A DNA stretch of 64,000 nt, taken from assembly GCF_019655335.1 (NCBI RefSeq), contig NZ_BPFD01000015.1:1-64000 (forward strand). The letters run 5' to 3'. Made by a program: the position numbers and the translations under genes. This document shows positions 51,599-59,704 of the stretch, piece after piece; position 1 is the stretch's first letter, and each line of letters starts with the position of its first letter. This DNA comes from Shewanella hafniensis (GTDB taxonomy: Bacteria > Pseudomonadota > Gammaproteobacteria > Enterobacterales > Shewanellaceae). The notes beneath the pieces are model-generated. The model worked only from the letters and a program-made list of their open reading frames with translations, was not told the DNA's origin and made no database searches.

Positions 51599-51714
51599 GC
51601 TTTTTTGCGGTAGCGGTTTTTTATACAGTTTGATAGGTAATCACTTGATATCGTTTTACCTTTCTCGTTCTTTTACGCTTATTTTTTTGCTGATGAATAG
51701 CTATCTAACGACTC

Positions 51715-51960
51715 AAAACTCCAAGGAATACACCTCCCCTCGGAGTTGCCGCTGGGCGAATTGACAAATTGCGTGAGTCTCGCCATGGATGGCGAGGTAG
51801 CTTTCGCAGGTGCAGGGACGCATCCTTCGGAAGCGATAGCAAATTTGTCAATGAGCACAAGGGGCTTTCAACTCCGTTGGGGGCGTCTTGGAGCATCCAA
51901 GGAGGATAGGACGAGCAGTCCTCCTTGGTCGGGTGTGGGGTGAAGCCCCACGACTTTGAT
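51715..51960. repeat. hairpin-dense element of about 245 bp
   Basis: At least four strong inverted repeats are packed here: ATTGACAAATTGC/GCAAATTTGTCAAT (51760-51772 with 51839-51852), CTCGCCAT/ATGGCGAG (51779-51796), CCAAGGAGGA/TCCTCCTTGG (51897-51906 with 51919-51928) and GTGGGG/CCCCAC (51935-51951). The first encloses the second. The frames across it (for example 51746-51943) have no ribosome site. It could be a palindromic genomic repeat or a structured RNA. Confidence 0.65.
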
Positions 51961-52418
51961 TTTGATTAAAACATTCAAACTACGAAAAGATGGGATACAT
52001 GACTTCTAAGTCGAACCATCAACTTATCTATAGGTAAAGCTTTACTTGGCCTATTCCCCTTTTGAACTGCGAAACACACTTTGGGGGCAATAGCTTTTTT
52101 AGCTGCACGAACAGCGATAGGGTTAGTTAAGATTGGCATTGTTGCAACAGTGACCGTTGGCGGCATGGATGCAGCCGTCGAGCCCTCAGGGATGAGTTTA
52201 TGGCGAGTCACGGGGGAAACTATGACAATAAATGCTGCACATCTGACGATACAATTATCTTGCTTTGGGACAGTAGTTTTTAGCTGAAGGAACAGCTAGA
52301 AGGTTAGAGAGGATTAGCATTGTTACAACAGTGACTTTCTAAAACATGGATGATTAAAGCAGCGCCTATCAACCTAGGTCACTGCTTTACATCTCACTAT
52401 AGGGATAGGGAAACGAAA
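51961..52418. other. non-coding remainder of the accessory region
   Basis: Apart from the decayed duplication, I see no gene or terminator between the hairpin-dense element and the next minus-strand stop codon at 52419. Confidence 0.4.
52081..52350. repeat. decayed duplication of about 85 bp
   Basis: The segment from 52081 to about 52170 and the one from about 52262 to 52350 share the order TTTTTAGCTG, GAACAGC, GGTTAG, ATTGGCATTGTTGCAACAGTGAC and CATGGATG with scattered substitutions and small deletions. Copy 1 still has open frames on both strands (52081-52287 plus, 51975-52211 minus), but copy 2 is full of stops. Probably relics of a duplicated sequence rather than genes. Confidence 0.55.
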
Positions 52419-53249
52419 CTAGTCTGCTTTGATGACGGCTTGTTTTAGTATTTCTTGGTCATTTTTATACACCACTAGCTCGCCTGGAGGGCTATCACTG
52501 GTGCCTAAGACGGTGACATAACAGTGATACTGGTATGGGCCGCTGCGAAATTGGAATGAATGATTTCCACCGCTACCGTCGAGTACGAGTTTACCCTTGT
52601 TCAGCACTAAATCTGGCTTTTCGCTCAATGACTTACCCTTTGCCCAAGCGGCATAACGATATTGGTTGTTGCCCATATTATCGACACGAATAGTAAACTT
52701 AGCGGTTTCCCAAGTTAATTCAGGGCTCACGAACTCTCTCACGCTCGCATGTAATCCCGTTTGTTGCTTAGCAATAAGCTCTGCCTTCAGTTTTGCCTCT
52801 ACCGGTGTTTGATAGTTAATGGCGATGATCTTGCCATCAAAGTCCAGCCACACAACACCGCTACCGAGCATAATGCCGCGCCAGCCCATCGTCTGCCAAT
52901 CGGCTTCAATCTTAGAATGGGCGATCTGCTCAAGCAGGTTAGGATCAAAAACCTGATCGAAACGTGCGATCATTTCCTGGGTATTTTGAATCGCGGGGAT
53001 AGGATATTCACGTTTAAGTGGGTAAGCCACACGCTTAGCAATGGCTTCTGGATCATTCGCTTTGGCCGCATCGATAAGCCCTTGCACCAGAGGAATATAT
53101 TCCTTTGGTAATGCCTCGTCGGCCGCATTCACTGTGCTACTTAACCCCATAGCACCGAATATCAAGGCGGCATAACATAGGATTTGCATCAATTTAGCTT
53201 GGCCGAAAATAGCGGTTTTTATTGCCTTTAATGGTGAGGCGAGTGACAT
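52419..53249 (-). CDS. exported hypothetical protein
   Basis: This protein of 276 residues has an N-terminal signal sequence (MQILCYAALIFGAMGLSSTVNA after a 20-residue lead). The N half (PLVQGLIDAAKANDPEAIAKRVAYPLKREYPI) looks like the helical part of an NTF2-like fold. The C half is strand-rich (ETAKFTIRVDNMGNNQYRYAAW, FQFRSGPYQYHCYVTVLG). No family is named with confidence. The start at 53249 has the ribosome site AGGGATAAAG. It lies about 100 bases from the LysE-type gene, reading the same way. Confidence 0.7.
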   Translation of the reverse strand: MSLASPLKAIKTAIFGQAKLMQILCYAALIFGAMGLSSTVNAADEALPKEYIPLVQGLIDAAKANDPEAIAKRVAYPLKREYPIPAIQNTQEMIARFDQVFDPNLLEQIAHSKIEADWQTMGWRGIMLGSGVVWLDFDGKIIAINYQTPVEAKLKAELIAKQQTGLHASVREFVSPELTWETAKFTIRVDNMGNNQYRYAAWAKGKSLSEKPDLVLNKGKLVLDGSGGNHSFQFRSGPYQYHCYVTVLGTSDSPPGELVVYKNDQEILKQAVIKAD

Positions 53250-53347
53250 CTTTATCCCTTATATCTAAACGTCTCTGCTGAGACCCGAAGCCAAGAATAA
53301 CATAAGTACACAGGACAAAAACCTAAGCTGATTGACGCAATGCCTGA

Positions 53348-54055
53348 CTAAACCGTCAGCAACAGGTTAGCGTAAATCGCCAGCGCGACCGACATAAAGA
53401 TAACACCAATAATTGCATCGATAATCGGTGTCAGTCGCTGCAATTTAAGTTGCACCTGCGCCTTAGATAACATCACAGCCACAAAGCCAAACCATGCTAG
53501 CGACAGCGATAACAACAAGATAGCGGCAGCGATTTTAGTGCTTGTGGTAACGCTTGGAGTAATCAAGGCCGAAAACAGGGTTAAGAAAAACACCAATGCT
53601 TTGGGATTCAATAAATTAGTATAAAGTCCAGTCAAAAAGCCTTGCCTGCGCGACATAGCGCCACCTAAGCCACCAGCAATAGACGCCGCGCCTTCAACGT
53701 CAGCAGAAAGAGCATCAACCTTTGTCCCAGCATTTGTACTGGCACTCACTTTACGTTTAGCCAGTATCGCAAGGCCTGCACGCAGGGCACCAAACCCCAT
53801 CCAAGCGAGGTAAGACGCGCCCACGATTTGCACCAATAAATACAGAGTGTGCGAACTCTTAATGAGTAGACTCACGCCAGTTAGGCTCAAAATCGTGTGG
53901 GCTAAAATGGCCATTGAAATCCCCACGGCGGCGGCAATTGCCGTGCCTCTAGGTTGCTGAGTGGCAATCTTCACCATAATAGCGAAATCGGGTCCGGGGC
54001 TGATCAAGGCAACCGTGTGGATCACGGCCAAGGTGAGTAATAAAGATAAATCCAT
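53348..54055 (-). CDS. LysE/RhtB-family amino-acid exporter
   Basis: This inner-membrane protein of 235 residues, with about six helices, starts MDLSLLLTLAVIHTVALISPGPDF; the SPGPDF motif is the LysE/RhtB signature. FLTGLYTNLLNPKALVFFLTLF is the second family motif. A long hydrophilic loop (about residues 105-145) is rich in Ala/Ser/Lys. The frame extends to 54115, but ATG 54055 gives the canonical start. An AraC-type regulator gene lies directly upstream in the same direction and may control it. The exported compound is unknown. Confidence 0.9.
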   Translation of the reverse strand: MDLSLLLTLAVIHTVALISPGPDFAIMVKIATQQPRGTAIAAAVGISMAILAHTILSLTGVSLLIKSSHTLYLLVQIVGASYLAWMGFGALRAGLAILAKRKVSASTNAGTKVDALSADVEGAASIAGGLGGAMSRRQGFLTGLYTNLLNPKALVFFLTLFSALITPSVTTSTKIAAAILLLSLSLAWFGFVAVMLSKAQVQLKLQRLTPIIDAIIGVIFMSVALAIYANLLLTV

Positions 54056-54191
54056 AGAGATGCGGCTCCGCAAGAAAAAGTAAAAAACGATAACTGAGGC
54101 GGCCAGTATGGCCATTTGTCGCCGGGCTGAATTGTAATAAATTGCACGATTCTGTTTTATTCGAATCGGCAGTCGTCGAAAGACGGAAAAA

Positions 54192-55034
54192 CTAGAGCAT
54201 GCGCCGCTGAAATTGCACCGGCGATAATAGGAATGCCTGCTTAAAGGCTTTATTTAAATGGCTCTGATCGAAAAATCCAAATTGCTGCGCCACATCCGCC
54301 ACTAAAGCGCCATGGCTTAAGGATTTTTTCGCCAACTCTAAACGCACCCGCTTGAGATACGCATGGGGTGTCATCCCTGTTGCCTGTTTAAATTGCCGTA
54401 AAAACTGAAACTTACTTAAGCTCACTTCATTGGCTAAGGTTTCCAGCTGAGTATTATGCCAAGGCTCATCGTGAATTCGCTGCTTGACTAAGCTCACCTG
54501 TAACTTAGATAACCCCAGCTGTTGATTCGGTTTAGATATGCCAGATGACACGCCGCTTGGGTAACGCTCCAGCAGCAGATGAATAAAGTTCAGTAAGTGG
54601 GACTCGCCCGCGAGCGCACTGCATTGGCCTTGGATCAATAGCTCGTGTAGCTGAATAAAATATTGATAAAGCGTTGGGTCATCCACCATAGGCGCGCTGA
54701 AGAAGTGTTCCTTCAACCCCAGTTCTTGGCTGACTTCATTCATATATTCAACGGGGATAGACATGACTTTCACCCGATAACCGTCGGCATCGCGGCTCTG
54801 GCCATCGTGGGTTTCGTCGGGATTTAAGGTCGATAGACTGTGCTGACCGAGTTGGTAACGGCTGCCCTTATTCACAAACTGCTGCGCACCTTGGGTGACC
54901 ACACCTAAGTGGTAATCCAGATGCACATGTTTATCAAAGCTGAAATGCGTGAATTCCGCCTGACTCAGTTCTATGCCTGATAAGCTGGGATGACGCCAAT
55001 AGTTAATGTTTTCAATCGGTGTTGCTGTGCTCAT
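54192..55034 (-). CDS. AraC-family transcriptional regulator
   Basis: This protein of 280 residues has an N-terminal cupin sensor domain (FDKHVHLDYHLGVVTQGAQQF) and a C-terminal pair of helix-turn-helix motifs (LETLANEVSLSKFQFLRQFKQATGMTPHAYLKRVRLELAKK and VADVAQQFGFFDQSHLNKAFKQ). It resembles AraC proteins paired with LysE-type exporters, and the exporter gene is next downstream. The effector is probably an amino acid, by inference from this context. Confidence 0.9.
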   Translation of the reverse strand: MSTATPIENINYWRHPSLSGIELSQAEFTHFSFDKHVHLDYHLGVVTQGAQQFVNKGSRYQLGQHSLSTLNPDETHDGQSRDADGYRVKVMSIPVEYMNEVSQELGLKEHFFSAPMVDDPTLYQYFIQLHELLIQGQCSALAGESHLLNFIHLLLERYPSGVSSGISKPNQQLGLSKLQVSLVKQRIHDEPWHNTQLETLANEVSLSKFQFLRQFKQATGMTPHAYLKRVRLELAKKSLSHGALVADVAQQFGFFDQSHLNKAFKQAFLLSPVQFQRRML

Positions 55035-55189
55035 CGCTCGCGGCTATTACCTATAAATCAGCATAAAAACTGGGGAAACTCAAATCCACTGAGGTTCATT
55101 CTAGCCTTCATTGTCAGCGCGGGAATAGTAAATTATTGCAGCCATATGGTTTGATGGAATGTGCGCATAGATTCGTGCTGAAGAAAAAC

Positions 55190-55212
55190 AAAAACGCCCA
55201 ACTCTGTGGGCG
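55190..55212 (-). terminator. terminator of the alkaline phosphatase region
   Basis: The stem CGCCCA/TGGGCG with loop ACTCTG, read on the minus strand, is followed by TTTTTG. It lies about 75 bases past the stop of the 242-residue exported protein. Confidence 0.7.
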
Positions 55213-55287
55213 CTTATAAATAAGGTGATGCTTAAGTTAATCGCTAGACTCGTCAGTATCACTTACACTTAATATCGATTAAATCGA

Positions 55288-56016
55288 TTAATGCGAATGA
55301 CTGCCGTGTCCGCCTTGGGCTTCAATCGCTTGGCCTTCGCTGTTGTAAAAACCGCTGCTGCCATGCTCGATAAAGCCTTGGTTGATCATCTTAGCGATAA
55401 AAGGATCGGACTCACTGTCGCCGACATCGGCAAAATCAATATCTTGATAATCTTGGGTTAATACCACAAACGCATCGCTAGCAAATGGCTCAACGCCCAC
55501 CAGCTTGTAGGCTAGATTCGGTTGAGATTGACCTAAGATAAACTCAGCGGGCAGGCCGATGGCATCAATCCATACCAGCTCACTCTCCAAGCCGTTAACC
55601 TTACCTTCAAAGCCTTGAGTCGCAAAACACGCCTCTTGCTTAGCTTGTGTCTTGGTCATGTGGGTCGGCAGTGCGGGCGATACTACATGGTACAACTGGT
55701 CGCGATCGTGCTGAATGTTGAGTGCGCGCAAGTCACCTTTGAGGTAAGTCACAGAACGTTTTTCAGCGGGAAAATAACGCACGTACTCGCCATTGTTCGA
55801 CCATTGTTCAAATGTTGATCCATCACGCTGAATAATAAAGTCTTGTCCATTACGGATGAGGGTCATTTGCCATTGCTGGCCCTTGCCATTGGTCACTTGA
55901 TATTGAGCCTTTAAATGCTCGGCTTGTAGCGTTGGACACTGAGCCTCTTGCGCTGCCATAGCAGCATTTGGCAAAACTAAGCTGGATAACATTAGAGCCA
56001 ATAGACAGTTTTTCAT
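55288..56016 (-). CDS. exported protein of unknown function beside the phosphatase genes
   Basis: This protein of 242 residues has a signal peptide (MKNCLLALMLSSLVLPNAAMA). The mature part has two Cys (EAQCPTLQ, KQEACFATQ) and strand-forming segments with WQMTLIRNGQDFIIQRD and FEQWSNNGEYVRYFPAEKRS. The C terminus is His/Gly-rich (GGHGSHSH), which could bind a metal ion. ATG 56016 is preferred over 56028. It follows the two alkaline phosphatase genes on the same strand, separated by about 215 bases with a tandem repeat, so co-regulation is possible. No family is named. Confidence 0.7.
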   Translation of the reverse strand: MKNCLLALMLSSLVLPNAAMAAQEAQCPTLQAEHLKAQYQVTNGKGQQWQMTLIRNGQDFIIQRDGSTFEQWSNNGEYVRYFPAEKRSVTYLKGDLRALNIQHDRDQLYHVVSPALPTHMTKTQAKQEACFATQGFEGKVNGLESELVWIDAIGLPAEFILGQSQPNLAYKLVGVEPFASDAFVVLTQDYQDIDFADVGDSESDPFIAKMINQGFIEHGSSGFYNSEGQAIEAQGGHGSHSH

Positions 56017-56149
56017 TAGACTTCTCACTTACTGAACAGGGTAAACACTTAAGCTTTTGTAAACGCTTTGGGATGTTAAATCGTTAGGCTAAAGGCCTAT
56101 GGATGACGTATGCCATCCATAGGCACTGCTTTTACTTAGCTATTACTGC

Positions 56150-56209
56150 ACTATGTCTTACTTCACTATTTCTTAGTGCACTATTTCTGACTTCACTATT
56201 TCTTACTTC
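56150..56209. repeat. four exact-register 15-bp tandem repeats
   Basis: Units ACTATGTCTTACTTC, ACTATTTCTTAGTGC, ACTATTTCTGACTTC and ACTATTTCTTACTTC fill 60 bases with no spacer. They lie between the stop codon of the lipoprotein phosphatase and the next gene. Confidence 0.85.
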
Positions 56210-56232
56210 ACGATGCAGAGACTAAGCAAGTC

Positions 56233-57870
56233 TTACTTAACCGCAGCCGCTTCAGCTTTAGCCACTAAATTTGCCGCGCGGTTCATCACGTGGAAAATGT
56301 GGTTCTGCTCAACCGTACCTTGGATAAGATCCGAACTTGGGCCGCGGGCGAAAATCGCCACGTCTTCCCCAGCATGGGTTTCATCGCTTAATGGCACTAG
56401 GGCTTCTTGGTGGAATCCTGCACTTTGGGTATCAACAAAGTTCAAGTCCTTACGCCCTGAATCCACTGGGAAGTTGTAACGCTCATCGCCACCTGTTGCT
56501 AATGACGCATAGCCCATGCCGTTAGCGTAACCGACTGTGGTATATGGCAAACCGTTAGCATCGGTAGAGTTAGTCACTTCAGCAACGCCGTTGGCGTCGT
56601 TCGACTTCACTAAACCTAGGATAGGGTTACCACGGGTTGGATAACCTGCGATGGTGAACACATGGCTGTGATCCGCGGTAACCATTAACAAGGTATCGTT
56701 TGCCGAGGTTTTTTCCATCGCCACGCGTACCGCTTCAGACAATGCCACTGTGTCATACAGCGCACGCGCCGCGTTACCCGCATGGTGAGCATGGTCGATA
56801 CGGCCAGCTTCAACGATCAGCACGAAGCCTTTTGAGTTTTTCTTCAGAATATCAATCGACTTAGCTGTCATTTCTGCCAGTGATGGCTCACCAGTCACGC
56901 CCGCTTCGGTGCGGTCGTAGTCGTATTCCATGTGCGATGAGTTGAATAGGCCAAGCAAATGATCTGTGCTTGCTACATCCACATTGAGGAAACCGTCTCT
57001 GTCTTGCACGTAAGCGGCGTTAGTGTATTTGTTCATCCACTCGGTTGTAAGGTCGCGACCATCGTTACGCTTACCGGCTTTACCCTCTGGATCTACGGTC
57101 GTCTTAGGAATAAAGCTACGGCGACCACCACCCAACATCACGTTAAGACCGCTGCCGTAGTTAAAGTCGAGCATTTGCGCGGCGATATCTTTACAGCCAT
57201 TAGTCACAGCTTCAGCTGGCAAGTTTGAATCGGCCTCCCAATCACGTTCTGGCGCATGGGCATAGGCCGCCGCAGGTGTTGCATGGGTTAAACGAGTCGT
57301 TGTCACCACACCCGTTGCCATTCCCGCCATTGCGGCAAGCTCGAGTGACGTCACCAGATTTTGATCTTTAGTCGAAGCACAGTTAGCACGTACTACGCCT
57401 TCGGCCTGTGAAATCACGCCCACGTCGGTTTTGACACCTGTCATCATCGCCGACATAGTACCTGCAGAATCCGGCGTTTGGCCGTCGACGTTATAGGTTT
57501 TAGAAAGACCCACATAAGGCAAAGTTTCGAAAGATAACGAGTTTTCTTCACCCGTTTTGCCTTTGAGCTGGCCTTCTAAAATACGTGCGGCGGTAATGGT
57601 TGATACACCCATACCGTCACCCACAAACAGGATCACGTTTTTCGCGGCGCCAACATCATTGTTCACGGTTAAACCTTCAGCTTTGGTCACGCGAGCTTGG
57701 GCATCGACATACCACTGATTCACAGCAGTCCAGTCTTTACCGTTGCTACCGTTAGACCCATTTGATCCATTGCTACCCGGCGTTCCTGCCGTACCGTTAT
57801 CGCCATCACTACCGCATGCGGCTAAACCCAGCATGGCTGAAATCGCGACTACTAGTAATTTCTTATTCAT
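56233..57870 (-). CDS. alkaline phosphatase, lipoprotein form
   Basis: This PhoA-superfamily phosphomonoesterase has 545 residues. The signal peptide has lipobox GLAAC (Cys19), so it should be anchored to a membrane, and is followed by a Gly-rich collagen-like linker with repeated GSN triplets. Catalytic features are ILFVGDGMG (Asp), QTPDSAGTMSAM (Ser nucleophile), VEAGRIDHAHHAGN and TADHSHVF (zinc ligands) and ETHAGEDVAIF. The frame extends 20 codons upstream, but ATG 57870 follows GGAG and avoids overlap with the neighbouring phosphatase. It is about 60% similar by eye to the adjacent phosphatase and arose by duplication. Confidence 0.92.
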   Translation of the reverse strand: MNKKLLVVAISAMLGLAACGSDGDNGTAGTPGSNGSNGSNGSNGKDWTAVNQWYVDAQARVTKAEGLTVNNDVGAAKNVILFVGDGMGVSTITAARILEGQLKGKTGEENSLSFETLPYVGLSKTYNVDGQTPDSAGTMSAMMTGVKTDVGVISQAEGVVRANCASTKDQNLVTSLELAAMAGMATGVVTTTRLTHATPAAAYAHAPERDWEADSNLPAEAVTNGCKDIAAQMLDFNYGSGLNVMLGGGRRSFIPKTTVDPEGKAGKRNDGRDLTTEWMNKYTNAAYVQDRDGFLNVDVASTDHLLGLFNSSHMEYDYDRTEAGVTGEPSLAEMTAKSIDILKKNSKGFVLIVEAGRIDHAHHAGNAARALYDTVALSEAVRVAMEKTSANDTLLMVTADHSHVFTIAGYPTRGNPILGLVKSNDANGVAEVTNSTDANGLPYTTVGYANGMGYASLATGGDERYNFPVDSGRKDLNFVDTQSAGFHQEALVPLSDETHAGEDVAIFARGPSSDLIQGTVEQNHIFHVMNRAANLVAKAEAAAVK

Positions 57871-57910
57871 TTTTTGCTCCAAAAGTGAGGACTCAGTAAC
57901 TAATTCGGGA

Positions 57911-59416
57911 TTAGTACTTAGTGCCGCCAAGTTGCTGCGCTTGGTTGATGATGTGGAAGATCACGTTTTGCTCAATCACGCCCTGAACCAGATTCGAACC
58001 TGGACCGCTGGCATGCAAACTGACATCTTCACCGGCGTGAGTCTCACTTTCCATTGGGATAAGCGCTTGTTGCATAAAATCTTTATCTTGCGTATCGACT
58101 GAGGTTAAGTCGTCACGCACACCCACCACAGCACCAGGACCGTTGGTATAAGCCAGCGTGGTGTAAGGCTTGTTGTCATTCGCTGTCGCTAATGTGCCAT
58201 CGACGTTATGCACTAAACCTAAGATAGGGTTACCGCGTTTTGGGTAGCCTGCGATAGTGAACACATGGCTGTGATCCGCTGTTACCATGATCAAGGTATC
58301 GTCGCTGCTGGTTGCATCCATTGCCGCTTTCACTGCATTAGATAATTCAACCGCATCGGTCAGGGCACGGCTCGCATTGCCCGCATGGTGACCATGGTCG
58401 ATACGGCCAGATTCAACGATCAGCAAGTAGCCTTTATCGTTCTTCTTCAATATGTCGAGGGATTTGGCGGTCATTTCAGTCAGTGATGGCTCACCAGCTA
58501 CGTCATCGGCGCGGTCCGCTTCGTATTCCATGTGTGATGGATTAAATAGGCCGAGTAAGTGATCTGTGTTGGCGGCATCAATGGCGTCGAAGCCTTTTTT
58601 GTCCCACACGTAGGCAGATTTGCTGAAATTATCGACCCAAGCTTTGGTTAAGTCTTTGCCGTCTTTACGTTTACCGGCTTTGTTCTCACCGTCTGTCACT
58701 TCTTTCGGTAAGAAGTAGCTGCGACCGCCACCTAATGCCACAGTTAACGCATTAGCTTCATCGCGCATCACCAATTGGCTGGCGATGTCAGTACAACCAT
58801 TCGCAACCGCTTCGGCAGGTAAGTTGAAATCGCCTTCCCAATCGCGCTCAGGTGACTTAGCATACGCCGCAGCAGGCGTGGCGTGGGTTAAACGCGCCGT
58901 ACTGACAACCCCTGTTGATAAGCCTTTAGCATTGGCAAGGTCAACCAAGGTGATTAACTCGTTACCTTTTGAAGACAAGCAGTTACCACGTAAGCTGGCA
59001 TCCGAAATAGCAATGCTACCCGCTTTAGTCTTAACCCCAGTCGTCATGGCTGTCATAGTGCCCGCAGAATCTGGCGTTTGTTGATTAGTGTTGTAGGTTT
59101 TCACCAATGCACTATGTGGAAATTGCTCAAAGCTTAAAAAGCCTTCTTCACCGCCTTGATTACCTGACTGCTGCTGTCCCTGAAAAATCCTTGCAGCAGT
59201 TAAAGTAGACACACCCATACCATCACCGACAAATAAAATCACATTTTTAGCGGTTTTTTTAGTGTCGACTTGGGCTTTAGCCACCACGTTTGCCGCACTG
59301 TCTTTAAACCACTGGCTGTCTGTTTGCGTTGCGGGCAGGACTGCAGCGTGCGCCACAACCGTCATTAAGCTGCAGGAGATAGCTGCAGCGATCCGTTTAA
59401 TATTCATCACGTTCAT
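57911..59416 (-). CDS. alkaline phosphatase, soluble periplasmic form
   Basis: This is the second PhoA-superfamily enzyme (501 residues), upstream of the lipoprotein copy. The signal peptide ends VVAHA (no lipobox Cys). ILFVGDGMG, QTPDSAGTMTAM (Ser nucleophile), VESGRIDHGHHAGN, TADHSHVF and ETHAGEDVSLH supply the active site and metal ligands. The start is ATG 59416 or 59407, with a GTG at 59419 also in frame. It is probably transcribed with the downstream paralogue from a promoter carrying a Pho-box-like site at 59516-59533. Confidence 0.93.
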   Translation of the reverse strand: MNVMNIKRIAAAISCSLMTVVAHAAVLPATQTDSQWFKDSAANVVAKAQVDTKKTAKNVILFVGDGMGVSTLTAARIFQGQQQSGNQGGEEGFLSFEQFPHSALVKTYNTNQQTPDSAGTMTAMTTGVKTKAGSIAISDASLRGNCLSSKGNELITLVDLANAKGLSTGVVSTARLTHATPAAAYAKSPERDWEGDFNLPAEAVANGCTDIASQLVMRDEANALTVALGGGRSYFLPKEVTDGENKAGKRKDGKDLTKAWVDNFSKSAYVWDKKGFDAIDAANTDHLLGLFNPSHMEYEADRADDVAGEPSLTEMTAKSLDILKKNDKGYLLIVESGRIDHGHHAGNASRALTDAVELSNAVKAAMDATSSDDTLIMVTADHSHVFTIAGYPKRGNPILGLVHNVDGTLATANDNKPYTTLAYTNGPGAVVGVRDDLTSVDTQDKDFMQQALIPMESETHAGEDVSLHASGPGSNLVQGVIEQNVIFHIINQAQQLGGTKY

Positions 59417-59419
59417 CAC

Positions 59420-59704
59420 CGATTTATTATTGAGTGTATGAGGGTATTCCCTGTAGAGGCGACCCGATTTTTAGGCATTTATGTGACGAATAAGCGTGAT
59501 TTGGATGGCGGTTTTATTGCAGCTAAGTGTCAGATTTATTTCAACTAACAATATGCCAGACGTTAAGTTTGACCACCAGCAGATCACATTTCAATGTCCT
59601 ATTGATGCGAGTTCATGGAAACGAGTGATTTAACTTGAATAAAAATGAACCCATTTATTAGGCTAGCTATACTCTAGATAACTCAACACGTTTAGGGACA
59701 GGCT
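59420..59704. other. divergent intergenic region with phosphatase promoter
   Basis: These bases lie between the divergent phosphatase and solute-binding genes and contain the Pho-box-like site. No other feature is recognised. Confidence 0.4.
59516..59533 (-). promoter_or_regulatory. possible Pho box upstream of the alkaline phosphatase genes
   Basis: On the minus strand the sequence is CTGACAC-TTAG-CTGCAAT, a direct repeat with 10 of 14 matches to the PhoB consensus CTGTCAT-N4-CTGTCAT. It lies about 100 bases upstream of the start codon. The match is modest. Confidence 0.35.

Noticed and set aside
51746-51943. 65-codon frame across the hairpin-dense element
   Set aside because: The frame is explained by the GC-rich inverted repeats; there is no ribosome site and both strands are partly open.
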